In this document: positions 27,616 to 35,637 of the stretch, in pieces
How positions within the stretch are numbered: the stretch's first letter is position 1
Layout of the letters: each line of letters opens with the position of its first letter
Assembly: GCA_031178005.1 (NCBI GenBank)
Contig: JAPSJV010000002.1
Span: forward strand, 124,001-188,000
Origin: Pseudarthrobacter sp.
GTDB taxonomy: Bacteria > Actinomycetota > Actinomycetes > Actinomycetales > Micrococcaceae
Length of the DNA: 64,000 bases
Reading direction: 5' to 3'
Program-made: the position numbers and the translations under genes
Notes under the pieces: model-generated
Told to the model about the DNA's origin: nothing
Seen by the model: only the letters and a program-made list of their open reading frames with translations
Database searches by the model: none

Positions 27616-27870
27616 GTGCCCGAATCCAAGCCGCGCAAGAAGGCCACCGCTGCCAACCAGGCAACGCCACCCGCTGCCACCTACAAGCCGAATCCGGTCT
27701 GGTTCAAACCCGTGATGTTCGGCCTCATGATTATTGGCCTGTTCTGGATCATCACGTTCTACATCAGCGAGGGCATGCTGCCCGTGCAGGCCTGGGGTTC
27801 CTGGAACATCGTGGCGGGATTCGGCATTGCCATCATTGGTTTTATGATGACCACGCGGTGGCGTTCGTAA
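27616..27870 (+). CDS. crgA: CrgA: cell division protein
   Basis: An 84-residue protein: basic N-terminus PESKPRKK, then two membrane helices (~30-50 and ~62-80) joined by a short loop, the CrgA arrangement. CrgA localises to the septum and helps recruit FtsI/FtsZ-ring partners in actinobacteria. I start at the GTG at 27616, with AGGAGAT just upstream; the frame is open further 5' but that extension has no family match. Its neighbourhood (sortase E, pabA, pknB operon) is the usual one. Confidence 0.9.
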   Translation: MPESKPRKKATAANQATPPAATYKPNPVWFKPVMFGLMIIGLFWIITFYISEGMLPVQAWGSWNIVAGFGIAIIGFMMTTRWRS

Positions 27871-27873
27871 CCT

Positions 27874-29031
27874 CTAGCCTTGCTGAGCCGGCGCCGGCTT
27901 CGCCCCGGTAACTGACTTCAGGAACACCAGCGACTCCTCGAACGCCTGGCGCGCTTCGGCAAACCGCAGGTGGAACTGATACTCATGCGGCAGGGCGGGT
28001 ATGTGCCCGGTCTCCCAAAACAGCTTGTTCACCGGCACGCCCAGGCTCTCCAGCCGTTCCGCCAGCGCCTTGGATTGCGGGCTGGTCAGTCCGTCGCCGT
28101 TCCCACCGGAAATAAATGCCGGCGGGAAGCAGCCGGTCACGTGGTTGAGCGTGGACATATCCTTGGCGGCGGCTGTGACGGCCCAGTTCCTCTTGCCGGC
28201 GTAAGCCCACAATGCAGTCTTGAATCCCCAGCCAACAATTCCGGTTGCCTTCGACAACGCTTTAAGGTCATACACTCCGCAGTAAAGCAGGACGCCCCGC
28301 AGCTGCTCCGGCTTGAGCGCAGGGACCAGACGAACCTGGCGCGCATAATCAGGATTGGTGGCCAAGGTTGCCAGTTGGCTGGCCAGTTGCGCGCCCGCCG
28401 AGTCTCCCGCCAGGACAAACCGGCCTGGGTCCAGCCCATAGTCCGCGGCATGGGCGGTGAGGTAGGCCAGGGCGCTGTTCAGCTGGGCCACTGCGGTTGG
28501 GTACCTGCTGCCGGGGGCTATCGAATATCCCAGGCCGACGGCGGCGCACCCCCTCTCCGCCAGCATCCTCAGGTATGGTGCCACGTCCTTGCTGCTCCCG
28601 GACAGCCAGGCGCCGCCATGGATCCAGACCACCGTGGGCAGGCCTGGGTCTTCCGGGGTTTCAGCCTGCCCCGGGTTGGTCCCGGTTGCCCTGTCTGGGC
28701 TGGCGGCCCTGGCTGGAAGGAAGATGTCCATCACCGGGGGGCGCCCGAACCGACCCGGAATCCGCTGGCCTGCCATGTCCCTGCGATGGCTGAGATAGGG
28801 GACGCCCCGGTGACCGGTCACGCCATCCACGGGCGCGAACGGTTCCATTTCCGCCACGGTCTGCCGCGCACCCTTGGCAAATACACTTCGAATCGTCAGG
28901 GCCGCCGGCCAGGGGCTGCAAAAGCCCACCGCGGCCGCCGCCGCGATGGCACCCGCAAGCCCAAGCCGGCGCAGGCCCCGCGGTTTCCTTCGGACGACGA
29001 TAGTGTCAGTGGCGTGCTGTAGGGTCCCCAT
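27874..29031 (-). CDS. Alpha/beta hydrolase (BD-FAE / carboxylesterase family)
   Basis: A 385-residue esterase-like protein with a hydrophobic N-terminal segment (~22-45) that may be a signal anchor. The oxyanion motif is WIHGGAWLSGSS (~128) and the nucleophile elbow is GDSAGAQLA (~207), both typical of the HSL/BD-FAE group; a late HEYQFH supplies a likely His. It would hydrolyse small esters outside or at the membrane. Only 3 bp separate it from the convergent crgA. The substrate is unknown. Confidence 0.85.
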   Translation of the reverse strand: MGTLQHATDTIVVRRKPRGLRRLGLAGAIAAAAAVGFCSPWPAALTIRSVFAKGARQTVAEMEPFAPVDGVTGHRGVPYLSHRRDMAGQRIPGRFGRPPVMDIFLPARAASPDRATGTNPGQAETPEDPGLPTVVWIHGGAWLSGSSKDVAPYLRMLAERGCAAVGLGYSIAPGSRYPTAVAQLNSALAYLTAHAADYGLDPGRFVLAGDSAGAQLASQLATLATNPDYARQVRLVPALKPEQLRGVLLYCGVYDLKALSKATGIVGWGFKTALWAYAGKRNWAVTAAAKDMSTLNHVTGCFPPAFISGGNGDGLTSPQSKALAERLESLGVPVNKLFWETGHIPALPHEYQFHLRFAEARQAFEESLVFLKSVTGAKPAPAQQG

Positions 29032-29102
29032 GACTGAATGGTACAGACAGTGCTTTCCCGCCAGCTCCAGCCTTCCGCGGATGAATTACCAGAACGGACA
29101 CC

Positions 29103-29717
29103 ATGCCTGCAGCAGACAACCTTGTGATCGGTGACGACGGCCTGTCCAGGCCGCCATGGGCCGCCGTCGATCCACTGCTGCGGGACTACTACGACACCGA
29201 ATGGGGAATGCCCATCCGTGATGAGCAGGGGGTCTACGAACGAATTTCGCTTGAAGGGTTCCAGGCCGGCCTGTCGTGGGCCACCATCCTGCGCAAGCGG
29301 CCAGCTTTCCGGGTGGCCTTCGCTGGTTTTGATCCCGAAGCAGTGGCCCGGTTTACCGAAGACGACGTACAGCGGCTCCTCCAGGATGCCGGCATTGTGC
29401 GCAACCGGCTCAAGATCAAGGCGACCATCACCAACGCCCAGGCCACGCTGCGGTTGCGGGACGAAGGTGGACTGGCAGAGTTCGTCTGGAGCTTCCAGCC
29501 CGAGTCCACTCCTGTGCCCCTGAGCCACGCGGACGTGCCTACCCAGTCGCCCGAGTCCATCGCATTGTCCAAGGCCCTTCGGAAGAAGGGTTTCGCGTTC
29601 GTCGGACCCACCACCATGTTCGCGCTGATGGAGGCGATTGGAATGGTGGATACCCATGTGGTGGGAAGCCACCGGCGGGGCAGCTCCGGAGTCTGGCCGC
29701 AGCCGGGCACCCGCTAA
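29103..29717 (+). CDS. tag: DNA-3-methyladenine glycosylase I
   Basis: A 204-residue base-excision enzyme that removes 3-methyladenine from DNA. Family features: RPPWAA near the start, YYDTEWGMPIRDEQGVYERISLEGFQAGLSWATILRKR (residues ~35-72), and C-terminal GFAFVGPTTMFALMEAIGMVDTH with the zinc-binding-like His. The length is normal for TagA. It is the last conserved gene before the probable island. Confidence 0.93.
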   Translation: MPAADNLVIGDDGLSRPPWAAVDPLLRDYYDTEWGMPIRDEQGVYERISLEGFQAGLSWATILRKRPAFRVAFAGFDPEAVARFTEDDVQRLLQDAGIVRNRLKIKATITNAQATLRLRDEGGLAEFVWSFQPESTPVPLSHADVPTQSPESIALSKALRKKGFAFVGPTTMFALMEAIGMVDTHVVGSHRRGSSGVWPQPGTR

Positions 29718-29833
29718 CTGTCCACAACTGTTGGCAAAGTTATCCACAGGCGTGAACAACATGGGCACCCCGGTTGATCGAATCCGGTCTGAGTCGAGTG
29801 TGTGTACGGGCAGCCGCATATGGATTACACCGC

Positions 29834-29855
29834 TGTAAGTTACCAACAGTGTGGA
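29834..29855 (+). repeat. Island-flanking direct repeat, left copy
   Basis: TGTAAGTTACCAACA followed by G then TGTGGA. The right copy at 33727-33748 is identical except for one base. The copies are 3,893 bp apart and bracket the accessory genes. Confidence 0.6.
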
Positions 29856-30004
29856 AAACGCTGTGCAAAAGTCCCGACGGCTACCTGCTAAGCACGGCAG
29901 GCCTCACTCGATCCCATACCGCGCGCCCGCAAAGTTACTGCTGGGCGCGATTCTCTCGATCGACAACGGTCACCAACCTGAAATTTTCCAACACTGCATA
30001 GACC

Positions 30005-30046
30005 TACCTTCATTCTGCGTAGTCTTACCTTCATTCTGCGCAGTTT
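30005..30046 (+). repeat. Two tandem 21-bp units
   Basis: TACCTTCATTCTGCG is repeated exactly at 30005 and 30026, each followed by YAGTyT. They lie about 150 bp upstream of the secreted-protein gene and could be regulatory or replication slippage. Confidence 0.7.
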
Positions 30047-30196
30047 TGGATGGTTTCTCAGGTCTCATCGTTTCACGCGGGATAGATCTTGTATTCGGGT
30101 AGCTGAGAGCTACCTCTCAGATGGCCACCCCCAACGACCCGCACAGTGTTCTGTGAACTGGCAGGGCATGCGAAGACTATTCGAAAAGGAACATAG

Positions 30197-30751
30197 ATGA
30201 GTAATGCACCAGAGGCGGATCCGTCAACAGTAAAGAGCGAACTCTCTCGGCGAACAGTCACCCGTTCAGCGGCCTGGTCCGTTCCGATCATTGCAGCGGT
30301 GGTAGCCGCTCCAGCAGCCTCGGCCTCCGTTATCGTCCCACAGGATGTGATCGTTAGTGCAAGCTGCTACGGATTGAATATCCTGGGCTTCGGGTTTTCC
30401 TTCCCGCAGTTCACCATCGAAGCCCAGAATGTAGACATCCTGCCCGGATCCACCTTCACCATCACCGGTTCGGGCGTGGGAAACTTGACCTTCGGCGGAT
30501 ACGCAGGGCTGAACTTCAATTTTGTGGGAACCAACAGCGCACTAGTAACAACTACAGAGGTGATCCCAGCGGGTACGAGCACGACCGTTCAGGTCACCGG
30601 GCTGGCGTCTTTCCAGGCACTCGCCCAGTACACCCTGTCAGTCACTTCCATCATCGGGAACAGGAACAACATCCCCACCAATGACAGTGCCAGTGCCAAC
30701 CTCAGCGGTTTTTCGTTCCTTGGAGTCCTCGGTGGACTCTGCACCGCATAA
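30197..30751 (+). CDS. Secreted hypothetical protein with Tat-like signal
   Basis: A 184-residue protein. The N-terminus has SRRTVTRSAAWSVPIIAAVVAAPAASAS (RR, then hydrophobic core, Ala-rich cleavage near residue 44), the signal-like form common in Micrococcaceae surface proteins. The mature part is rich in Gly, Thr, Ser, Asn and Val with alternating hydrophobics (for example STFTITGSGVGNLTF), as in a beta-sandwich or adhesin-like domain. It has few charges. GAAAAGGAAC precedes the ATG. No known domain; the next gene lies 33 bp downstream and is probably cotranscribed. Confidence 0.65.
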   Translation: MSNAPEADPSTVKSELSRRTVTRSAAWSVPIIAAVVAAPAASASVIVPQDVIVSASCYGLNILGFGFSFPQFTIEAQNVDILPGSTFTITGSGVGNLTFGGYAGLNFNFVGTNSALVTTTEVIPAGTSTTVQVTGLASFQALAQYTLSVTSIIGNRNNIPTNDSASANLSGFSFLGVLGGLCTA

Positions 30752-30784
30752 TCTTCTGCTGTTCACTTACCTGTAAGGAAAATC

Positions 30785-31108
30785 ATGACCAGTTCATCCG
30801 ATTTCACCGTCCAACGCGCCGAAGAAATCGTCGCCGGCGTCAACTCCGACCAGCGGGCGTCGTTCCTAAACGCCGTCGCCTTCAAGGCCGGCATCGTCCC
30901 CACTGACGATGCCATAAGCAGAGTCACTTTCCCGTCGGATGCAGCCATCGACCCTGCATCCTTTGTCAAACAAGCCGGCCCCTTCGCGACCGCAACAATC
31001 TCCGCCGCGGGCCAGACCGCCAAAATTCGTCTCGTTCTTCACGAGGATCGGTGGAAGCTCAACAGCACAGGTTCGGGCGAGGACATCGTCAAGGGCCCCA
31101 AAGGCTGA
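30785..31108 (+). CDS. Hypothetical cytoplasmic protein
   Basis: A 107-residue soluble protein of mixed alpha/beta character (VQRAEEIVAGVNSDQRASFLNAVAFKAGIVP..., IRLVLHEDRWKLN). No signal or membrane segment and no recognised domain. AAGGAAAATC precedes the ATG. It is 33 bp downstream of the secreted-protein gene. The following 243 bp before the AraC gene contain no feature I can name. Confidence 0.55.
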   Translation: MTSSSDFTVQRAEEIVAGVNSDQRASFLNAVAFKAGIVPTDDAISRVTFPSDAAIDPASFVKQAGPFATATISAAGQTAKIRLVLHEDRWKLNSTGSGEDIVKGPKG

Positions 31109-31351
31109 TCGTAACCAATCGTTGGGGGCAGGGCGGCGATGCAAAGCATCGCTGCCCTGCATTGTTGGCAGGAACTCCCGACTCTTCTTTCGATACCCCG
31201 AGGGTCCTTAGGGACGTCGACAGCGGACCCTACTCAGGAGGAAATCGAGAGTGTGCGTCGGCAACGGATACTACTACGTGGCTTATCGTGGAGATATTCA
31301 TCCCGGGCATATTGTACATAGTTACTGATAAAGCACGAAGGACGTAAGAGA

Positions 31352-32314
31352 GTGGCAGATCGGGGAGTCTTCGATTGGTCCGTTGGCCGTGACCTCATCC
31401 TTATTAACGGGCTGAAAAAACCGGTCGCCGGACCAATCGAAACCGGCGACTGGCTCAGGCACTCATCCCAAGTTACTACGTCCGTCACACCGCTAACCCG
31501 TGATTGGCAGTCGTCGGCGCGGAGTGTACGGATCAAAAACGCCATGATCACCGACCTATCGGCCAGCGGCGTCGTTGTGTACCGACGCAACTCCGTGGCG
31601 ACCACCATTATCACCATAATTGTTACTGCGGGCGCATCCATCGCGCACAGCGGGGACCAAGAGATAACATTGGCCCCTGGGGACGGACTAATACACTTCC
31701 CCGGCGACGAGATACTCGTCTACGCCGCAGAAGGCACCCGTTTCACGGTTATAGGAACCCCGTTAACCAATGTCGCCGGGCACAATCCCGACCCCATTAG
31801 AACACCGCTGTTCTTCACAGGACATGGAACACTCTCAGAATCCATCGCGAGCTTCGCCCAAACCGTCCTGCGCAGCAAAGTCTCCGGACCGCTGAACACG
31901 TACATCTTCGATCAGCTCATCAACGAGATGATCCTCGGCACAGTCCTCGCCTCCACCGGCCTGACACCGGAGCGGCCAAACCACGCCGCAGGGCTGCAGC
32001 GAGAAGCACAAGCGCTCATCGCAGCCAAAGCAACGGACCCCCGCTTCGACGTCAGAGAACTCGCAGCCAGCCTCAACGTCTCCATCCGCAAACTCCAAGG
32101 AATATTCGGCGACGGGCCCGGCATCGCCGCAACCATCAAACAACGCCGACTCCAGGAAGCCCAACACCTCCTCACCGACCAACGATACGGGGGCCTGACC
32201 GTTAACGAAGTCGCCCATCTCGCAGGATTCGGCAGCGCGAACACTCTCCGCAGAGCATTCCATGAAGCTGGCAACTACACCCCCCTCAAATACCGCCAAA
32301 AGCCAGCAAATTAA
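31352..32314 (+). CDS. AraC-family transcriptional regulator
   Basis: A 320-residue regulator. The N-terminal ~180 residues resemble the AraC-binding-like (AraC_binding_2) sensory half; the C-terminal ~100 residues are the double HTH (FDVRELAASLNVSIRKLQGIFGD... and GLTVNEVAHLAGFGSANTLRRAFHEAGNYTPLKYRQ). Start is GTG with AAGGAC upstream. Codon use is less GC-biased than in core genes. It is the only regulator on the island and is a candidate controller of the secreted-protein genes. Confidence 0.82.
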   Translation: MADRGVFDWSVGRDLILINGLKKPVAGPIETGDWLRHSSQVTTSVTPLTRDWQSSARSVRIKNAMITDLSASGVVVYRRNSVATTIITIIVTAGASIAHSGDQEITLAPGDGLIHFPGDEILVYAAEGTRFTVIGTPLTNVAGHNPDPIRTPLFFTGHGTLSESIASFAQTVLRSKVSGPLNTYIFDQLINEMILGTVLASTGLTPERPNHAAGLQREAQALIAAKATDPRFDVRELAASLNVSIRKLQGIFGDGPGIAATIKQRRLQEAQHLLTDQRYGGLTVNEVAHLAGFGSANTLRRAFHEAGNYTPLKYRQKPAN

Positions 32315-32771
32315 ACCAAGGCCTCGCCGCGGTCAGTCAAGAAGGACTTCGTTGAAATCAGCACCACACATCAAGTACCGCAGGCCCACCGTCGGACATG
32401 ACCATAGTGACCTAGGACGATCATCCGGCGGTGCCCTCGTCCCCCTGAAAAACAGCCCAACTGGCGTCCGTCTGACCGCCGACCCTTCTTCACCTCCAAC
32501 CGAGATGGCTGCGGGAAAAAGATTGCTTTGCAGTTCACCGCCCCGATGCCGACATGACTTTCCACACGAACTCAAAGTGAACTATCTCCACAAAATAACT
32601 ATTCAATGCACCGTTCCAGCATCTGCTCCCGTAGGCAGGCCGCAATCGCCAAACCCGCACCCGGGATACCCTAGGTCCTCAGTTGAACGGATCACGCCAT
32701 AATGACGCGGAGTCTCTCTGGCACAACATTGAAGTCGTCCCCCGTCCACCCAGGCCACGAACATTAACGTA
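32315..32771. other. Intergenic, no gene recognised
   Basis: 457 bp on the island with open frames on both strands but no ribosome site, conserved motif or recognisable domain in any of them. It may hold decayed coding DNA. Confidence 0.5.
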
Positions 32772-33161
32772 GTGCCAGCACAGCCCGAAGCTGTCACCCC
32801 GACGGACGACTTTCGCCCCGCGGAATCATTTACAGGTGTCATCTTCGAGTCCGATCCGCGCACTCCGAACCATGCCCCACTCGCTGTCCCTGCTCCCGGT
32901 CCGGCAAACCCCACGATTCCCCCGGTCCGTCCTTCAGGGGTAGTGGCCTTTGGGACTTTGTCCCTTATGATGTGGACCGCCTGGGCCGTTGGATGGTTTG
33001 CTGTGGTCTTGGGATGGAACCCACCATCAGCGCTCCTCATTCTGATGGTCGTACTCACAGCACCGGTGCTGCTGGCAGCGGCAGTACTAATCCTATATTC
33101 CGTGAGTGCTCGGGCGAGCCCGAAGCACCGCAGTAGTGGTGCGGCGCCGCACACTTCGTGA
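32772..33161 (+). CDS. Hypothetical two-helix membrane protein
   Basis: A 129-residue protein with a Pro-rich N-terminal half (APGPANPTIPPVRPSG near 42-57) and two membrane segments (~60-80 and ~85-108), ending in a basic tail SARASPKHRSSG. Start is GTG; the ribosome site is weak. No family is recognised. Confidence 0.5.
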   Translation: MPAQPEAVTPTDDFRPAESFTGVIFESDPRTPNHAPLAVPAPGPANPTIPPVRPSGVVAFGTLSLMMWTAWAVGWFAVVLGWNPPSALLILMVVLTAPVLLAAAVLILYSVSARASPKHRSSGAAPHTS

Positions 33162-33348
33162 CCATTACTGCGCTGCATTGCTATCAGAAGACCCTCAGGA
33201 GCAAAGGACTCAGAGGCGACCTGCGACCAAGCGGCCAATGCCGCCGACTTGCGGGCCACCTGGCAAGGACACACATGCGGCCGACCTCAGCAGGTCACAC
33301 GCTGATGAGACAAATGGCAAACTCAGGGAGAATCTACATGTCCCCTCG

Positions 33349-33751
33349 TTATCCACTTACGCACATAGCACTACCCACAACTTATCCACAGATGGGGATA
33401 AGTTTGGACAAGACTATCCCCCGAACCGCCTCCAGGCGTGCAAATCCAGGCTTGGAGCAGAACCGAGTTACATCGGTGTAGTTATTAACAATGTGCACAA
33501 GCCTGTTGAAATCAGGCGTTGAGTGGTGGGAAAACGGGGTAAACCAGCCAAAAAGCGCTGGTTATCCACAGAAACGTCATTCCGCGGCGACTTTTCCACA
33601 TACACACAGGTCCTGTTAATTACTTTGTACACGTCTGTGGATATCCGTCGGGAAAAGAATGTCCCTCCGGGCCGAAAACCCTGCCAGCACAAGGGCTTAA
33701 GACTCATGCAACCTGAACTACACGCATGTAAGTTACCAACACTGTGGATAA
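33349..33751. other. DnaA-box cluster outside oriC
   Basis: Perfect 9-mers TTATCCACA at 33382-33390 and 33561-33569 and its complement at 33743-33751, plus one-mismatch sites at 33349-33357 (TTATCCACT), 33393-33401 (TGGGGATAA) and 33636-33644 (TGTGGATAT). Six sites in 403 bp is comparable to the density beside dnaA. No replication gene is adjacent. Confidence 0.7.
33727..33748 (+). repeat. Island-flanking direct repeat, right copy
   Basis: TGTAAGTTACCAACA followed by C then TGTGGA; one mismatch from the left copy at 29834. It overlaps the last DnaA box of the cluster. Confidence 0.6.
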
Positions 33752-34050
33752 GACCTGTGGAAAACGCGGTTGGTTAAACTATGGCTGGTTTGATAACAGG
33801 GGCCCTGGATGCCGCGGCGCCGCCAATAGGCCGGCCCCCGTTGGACGATGCGTCACGCTGGGCAGACTTTCAGGTGGCCAGCAGGAGGAATCCCCGCCGT
33901 TCCGGGCATGGGCCTCCGGAACCGGCGCATAAGTGTGCTCAGCGTGACGCTGCACGCGGCAATATTTTGAGGAGGGAAGCCAGCCAGTACAGAAGCGGCG
34001 AGGAGGGCCCAAGCGCAAGGAAAGCGCGGTACGCGATAACCCGAAGAGGC

Positions 34051-34929
34051 TTACCCGGCGGCTACGCGGAGCGTGGTGGCAAGGACCAGCAGCGCCAGGA
34101 CCAGGAGGAGTCCCACAGCCTGGAAGAGGGTCCGGCGGGGGCCACGGGGGGCGTAAGCGATAACGGCTGCGCACAAGCCACCGGCAATCAGACCGCCAAG
34201 GTGGGCCTGCCAGGCAATTTGCGGGACCATAAAGCCGATGACGCCGTTAATGGCGATCAGTATCCACAGTTGCCGGGTTTCGCCGCCACGGTGCCGCTGG
34301 ACCACCAGCATGGCCCCGAACAGCCCGAAGATGGCGCCGGATGCACCAACAACGCCAACGGGACCGCCTGGCGGCAGGATCGGGGTGAGCAGAAAGTAGC
34401 CCACCGAACCGCCGATTGCGGATATCAGGTACAGCGCCAGGAACCGTGCCCGGCCGAGGAGAGGCTCCAGCGCCTGGCCGAACATCCACAGCATGTACAT
34501 GTTCAGAAGGATGTGCAGGATGAAGCCCTGCGAGTGAAGGAAAGCGGAGGTCAGCATCCGCCAGGGCTCAAAGGCTCCGTATTCAGGGGTGGCGTAGACG
34601 GAAGCGAAAGCGAAGTTCCTGAAAACGGCATCTGCAGGAATGATCCACTGCAGGACATATAGAAGCGCACAGGCCGCAATAATGCCGAACGTCATCAAGG
34701 GTTTACCGGTAGTTACGGCACCGCCATAAACGGACCGGACTGTCGGCGTCGTACGTTTTGTTTCGTTGACACAATCAACGCATTGGAATCCGACGGCGGC
34801 CGCCCGCTGGCACTCGGGGCAAGCCGGCCGCCCACAGCGCTGGCAGCGCACATAGGACGGCCGGTCCGGGTGACGCGGACACACCGGGATCTGGCCGGAC
34901 GGATCCGCCGCCGGAATTCCATAGCTCAT
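34051..34929 (-). CDS. Rhomboid-family intramembrane serine protease with N-terminal zinc ribbon
   Basis: A 292-residue membrane protease. The N-terminus has CPRHPDRPSYVRCQRCGRPACPECQ...CVDC (residues ~17-55), a B-box-like zinc-binding region typical of actinobacterial rhomboids. The rhomboid domain (~80-285) has about six helices, the catalytic Ser in GASGAIFG, the Asn-bearing HILLNMYMLW and the His in AHLGGLIAGG. Substrates are unknown. It starts 8 bp after the cyclophilin gene, so the two are cotranscribed. Confidence 0.92.
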   Translation of the reverse strand: MSYGIPAADPSGQIPVCPRHPDRPSYVRCQRCGRPACPECQRAAAVGFQCVDCVNETKRTTPTVRSVYGGAVTTGKPLMTFGIIAACALLYVLQWIIPADAVFRNFAFASVYATPEYGAFEPWRMLTSAFLHSQGFILHILLNMYMLWMFGQALEPLLGRARFLALYLISAIGGSVGYFLLTPILPPGGPVGVVGASGAIFGLFGAMLVVQRHRGGETRQLWILIAINGVIGFMVPQIAWQAHLGGLIAGGLCAAVIAYAPRGPRRTLFQAVGLLLVLALLVLATTLRVAAG

Positions 34930-34936
34930 GTCTGGG

Positions 34937-35482
34937 TTAGAGCTGTTCTACATCAATGCTGTTGATGGTGACGTCCTCAACAGGGCGGTCGCCCATGCCG
35001 GTCTTTACGCCTTCGATGGCGTCGACGACCTTCTTGGAAGCGTCGTCGGCAACCTCACCGAAGATGCTGTGCTTGCCCTGCAGCCAGTCCGTGGGGATGG
35101 TGGTGATGAAGAACTGTGAGCCGTTGGTGCCCTTGCCCATCTGGATGCCGGCGTTGGCCATGGCCAGCTTGTAGGGCGCGTTGAAGGTCAGCTCGGGGTG
35201 GATTTCGTCGTCGAACTTGTAGCCCGGTCCGCCAATTCCCTTGCCCAGGGGATCGCCGGCCTGGATCATGAAGTCCTTGATGATGCGGTGGAAGATGGTG
35301 CCGTTGTAGAGCGGCGTGCCGGTCTTGTCCTCACCAGATTCCGGGTGCGTCCAGGGCTGCTCACCGGTGGCGAGGCCGACGAAGTTCTTGACCGTCTTCG
35401 GGGCGTGGTTGCCGAAGAGGTTGACGACGATGTCGCCCAGGCTCGTGTGAATGGTTGCTTTGGCAGTTGCGTTTGCAGTCAT
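34937..35482 (-). CDS. Cyclophilin-type peptidyl-prolyl cis-trans isomerase
   Basis: A 181-residue cytoplasmic PPIase that speeds proline isomerisation in folding proteins. Visible motifs are FHRIIKDFMIQAGDP with the catalytic Arg, and NAGIQMGKGTNGSQFFIT. ATG at 35482 was chosen because MTANATAKATIHTSLGDI is the usual start of the family in these bacteria; an in-frame start 36 codons upstream lacks resemblance. Neighbour of the rhomboid gene. Confidence 0.94.
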   Translation of the reverse strand: MTANATAKATIHTSLGDIVVNLFGNHAPKTVKNFVGLATGEQPWTHPESGEDKTGTPLYNGTIFHRIIKDFMIQAGDPLGKGIGGPGYKFDDEIHPELTFNAPYKLAMANAGIQMGKGTNGSQFFITTIPTDWLQGKHSIFGEVADDASKKVVDAIEGVKTGMGDRPVEDVTINSIDVEQL

Positions 35483-35637
35483 GCCCCTTATTCTTCCATG
35501 CATGGTCAACGCGACGGCGGCACGCAGCCCAGTTCCGCGCTCGGTGAAATCCGCTGGGATTGAACCGGAAGAATAGCCGGTGGCAGCCAATCCACGTAGG
35601 CTAACACCAGAACCGTCACATTAATCGGGAGGTAGTT

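Larger units (their letters stand above)
29718..30196. other. Gene-free left border of probable island
   Basis: 480 bp without a credible gene. It holds a perfect DnaA box (TTATCCACA, 29740-29748), the left copy of a 22-bp repeat (29834-29855), two tandem 21-bp units (30005-30046), and a hairpin GGTAGCT/AGCTACC at 30098-30114 upstream of the secreted-protein gene. It is visibly AT-richer than flanking genes. Confidence 0.6.
33162..34050. other. Gene-free right border of island with DnaA boxes
   Basis: 889 bp with no credible gene. The first 600 bp carry a DnaA-box cluster and the right copy of the 22-bp repeat. Farther on are 11-base inverted arms GCGTCACGCTG (33850-33860) and CAGCGTGACGC (33940-33950), 79 bp apart, close to the 3' end of the rhomboid gene. 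Confidence 0.6.

Noticed and set aside
32262..32702. Open frames on both strands after the AraC gene
   Set aside because: Overlaps the AraC 3' end or lacks start signals; no motif recognised, so I left the gap unassigned.
29718..34050. Insertion sequence or integrase-driven element at the island
   Set aside because: No transposase, integrase or terminal inverted repeat is visible; only an imperfect direct repeat supports mobility.
33781..34662. 293-codon plus-strand frame overlapping the rhomboid gene
   Set aside because: Antisense to the rhomboid protease; Gly/Gln/Arg-rich with no domain.
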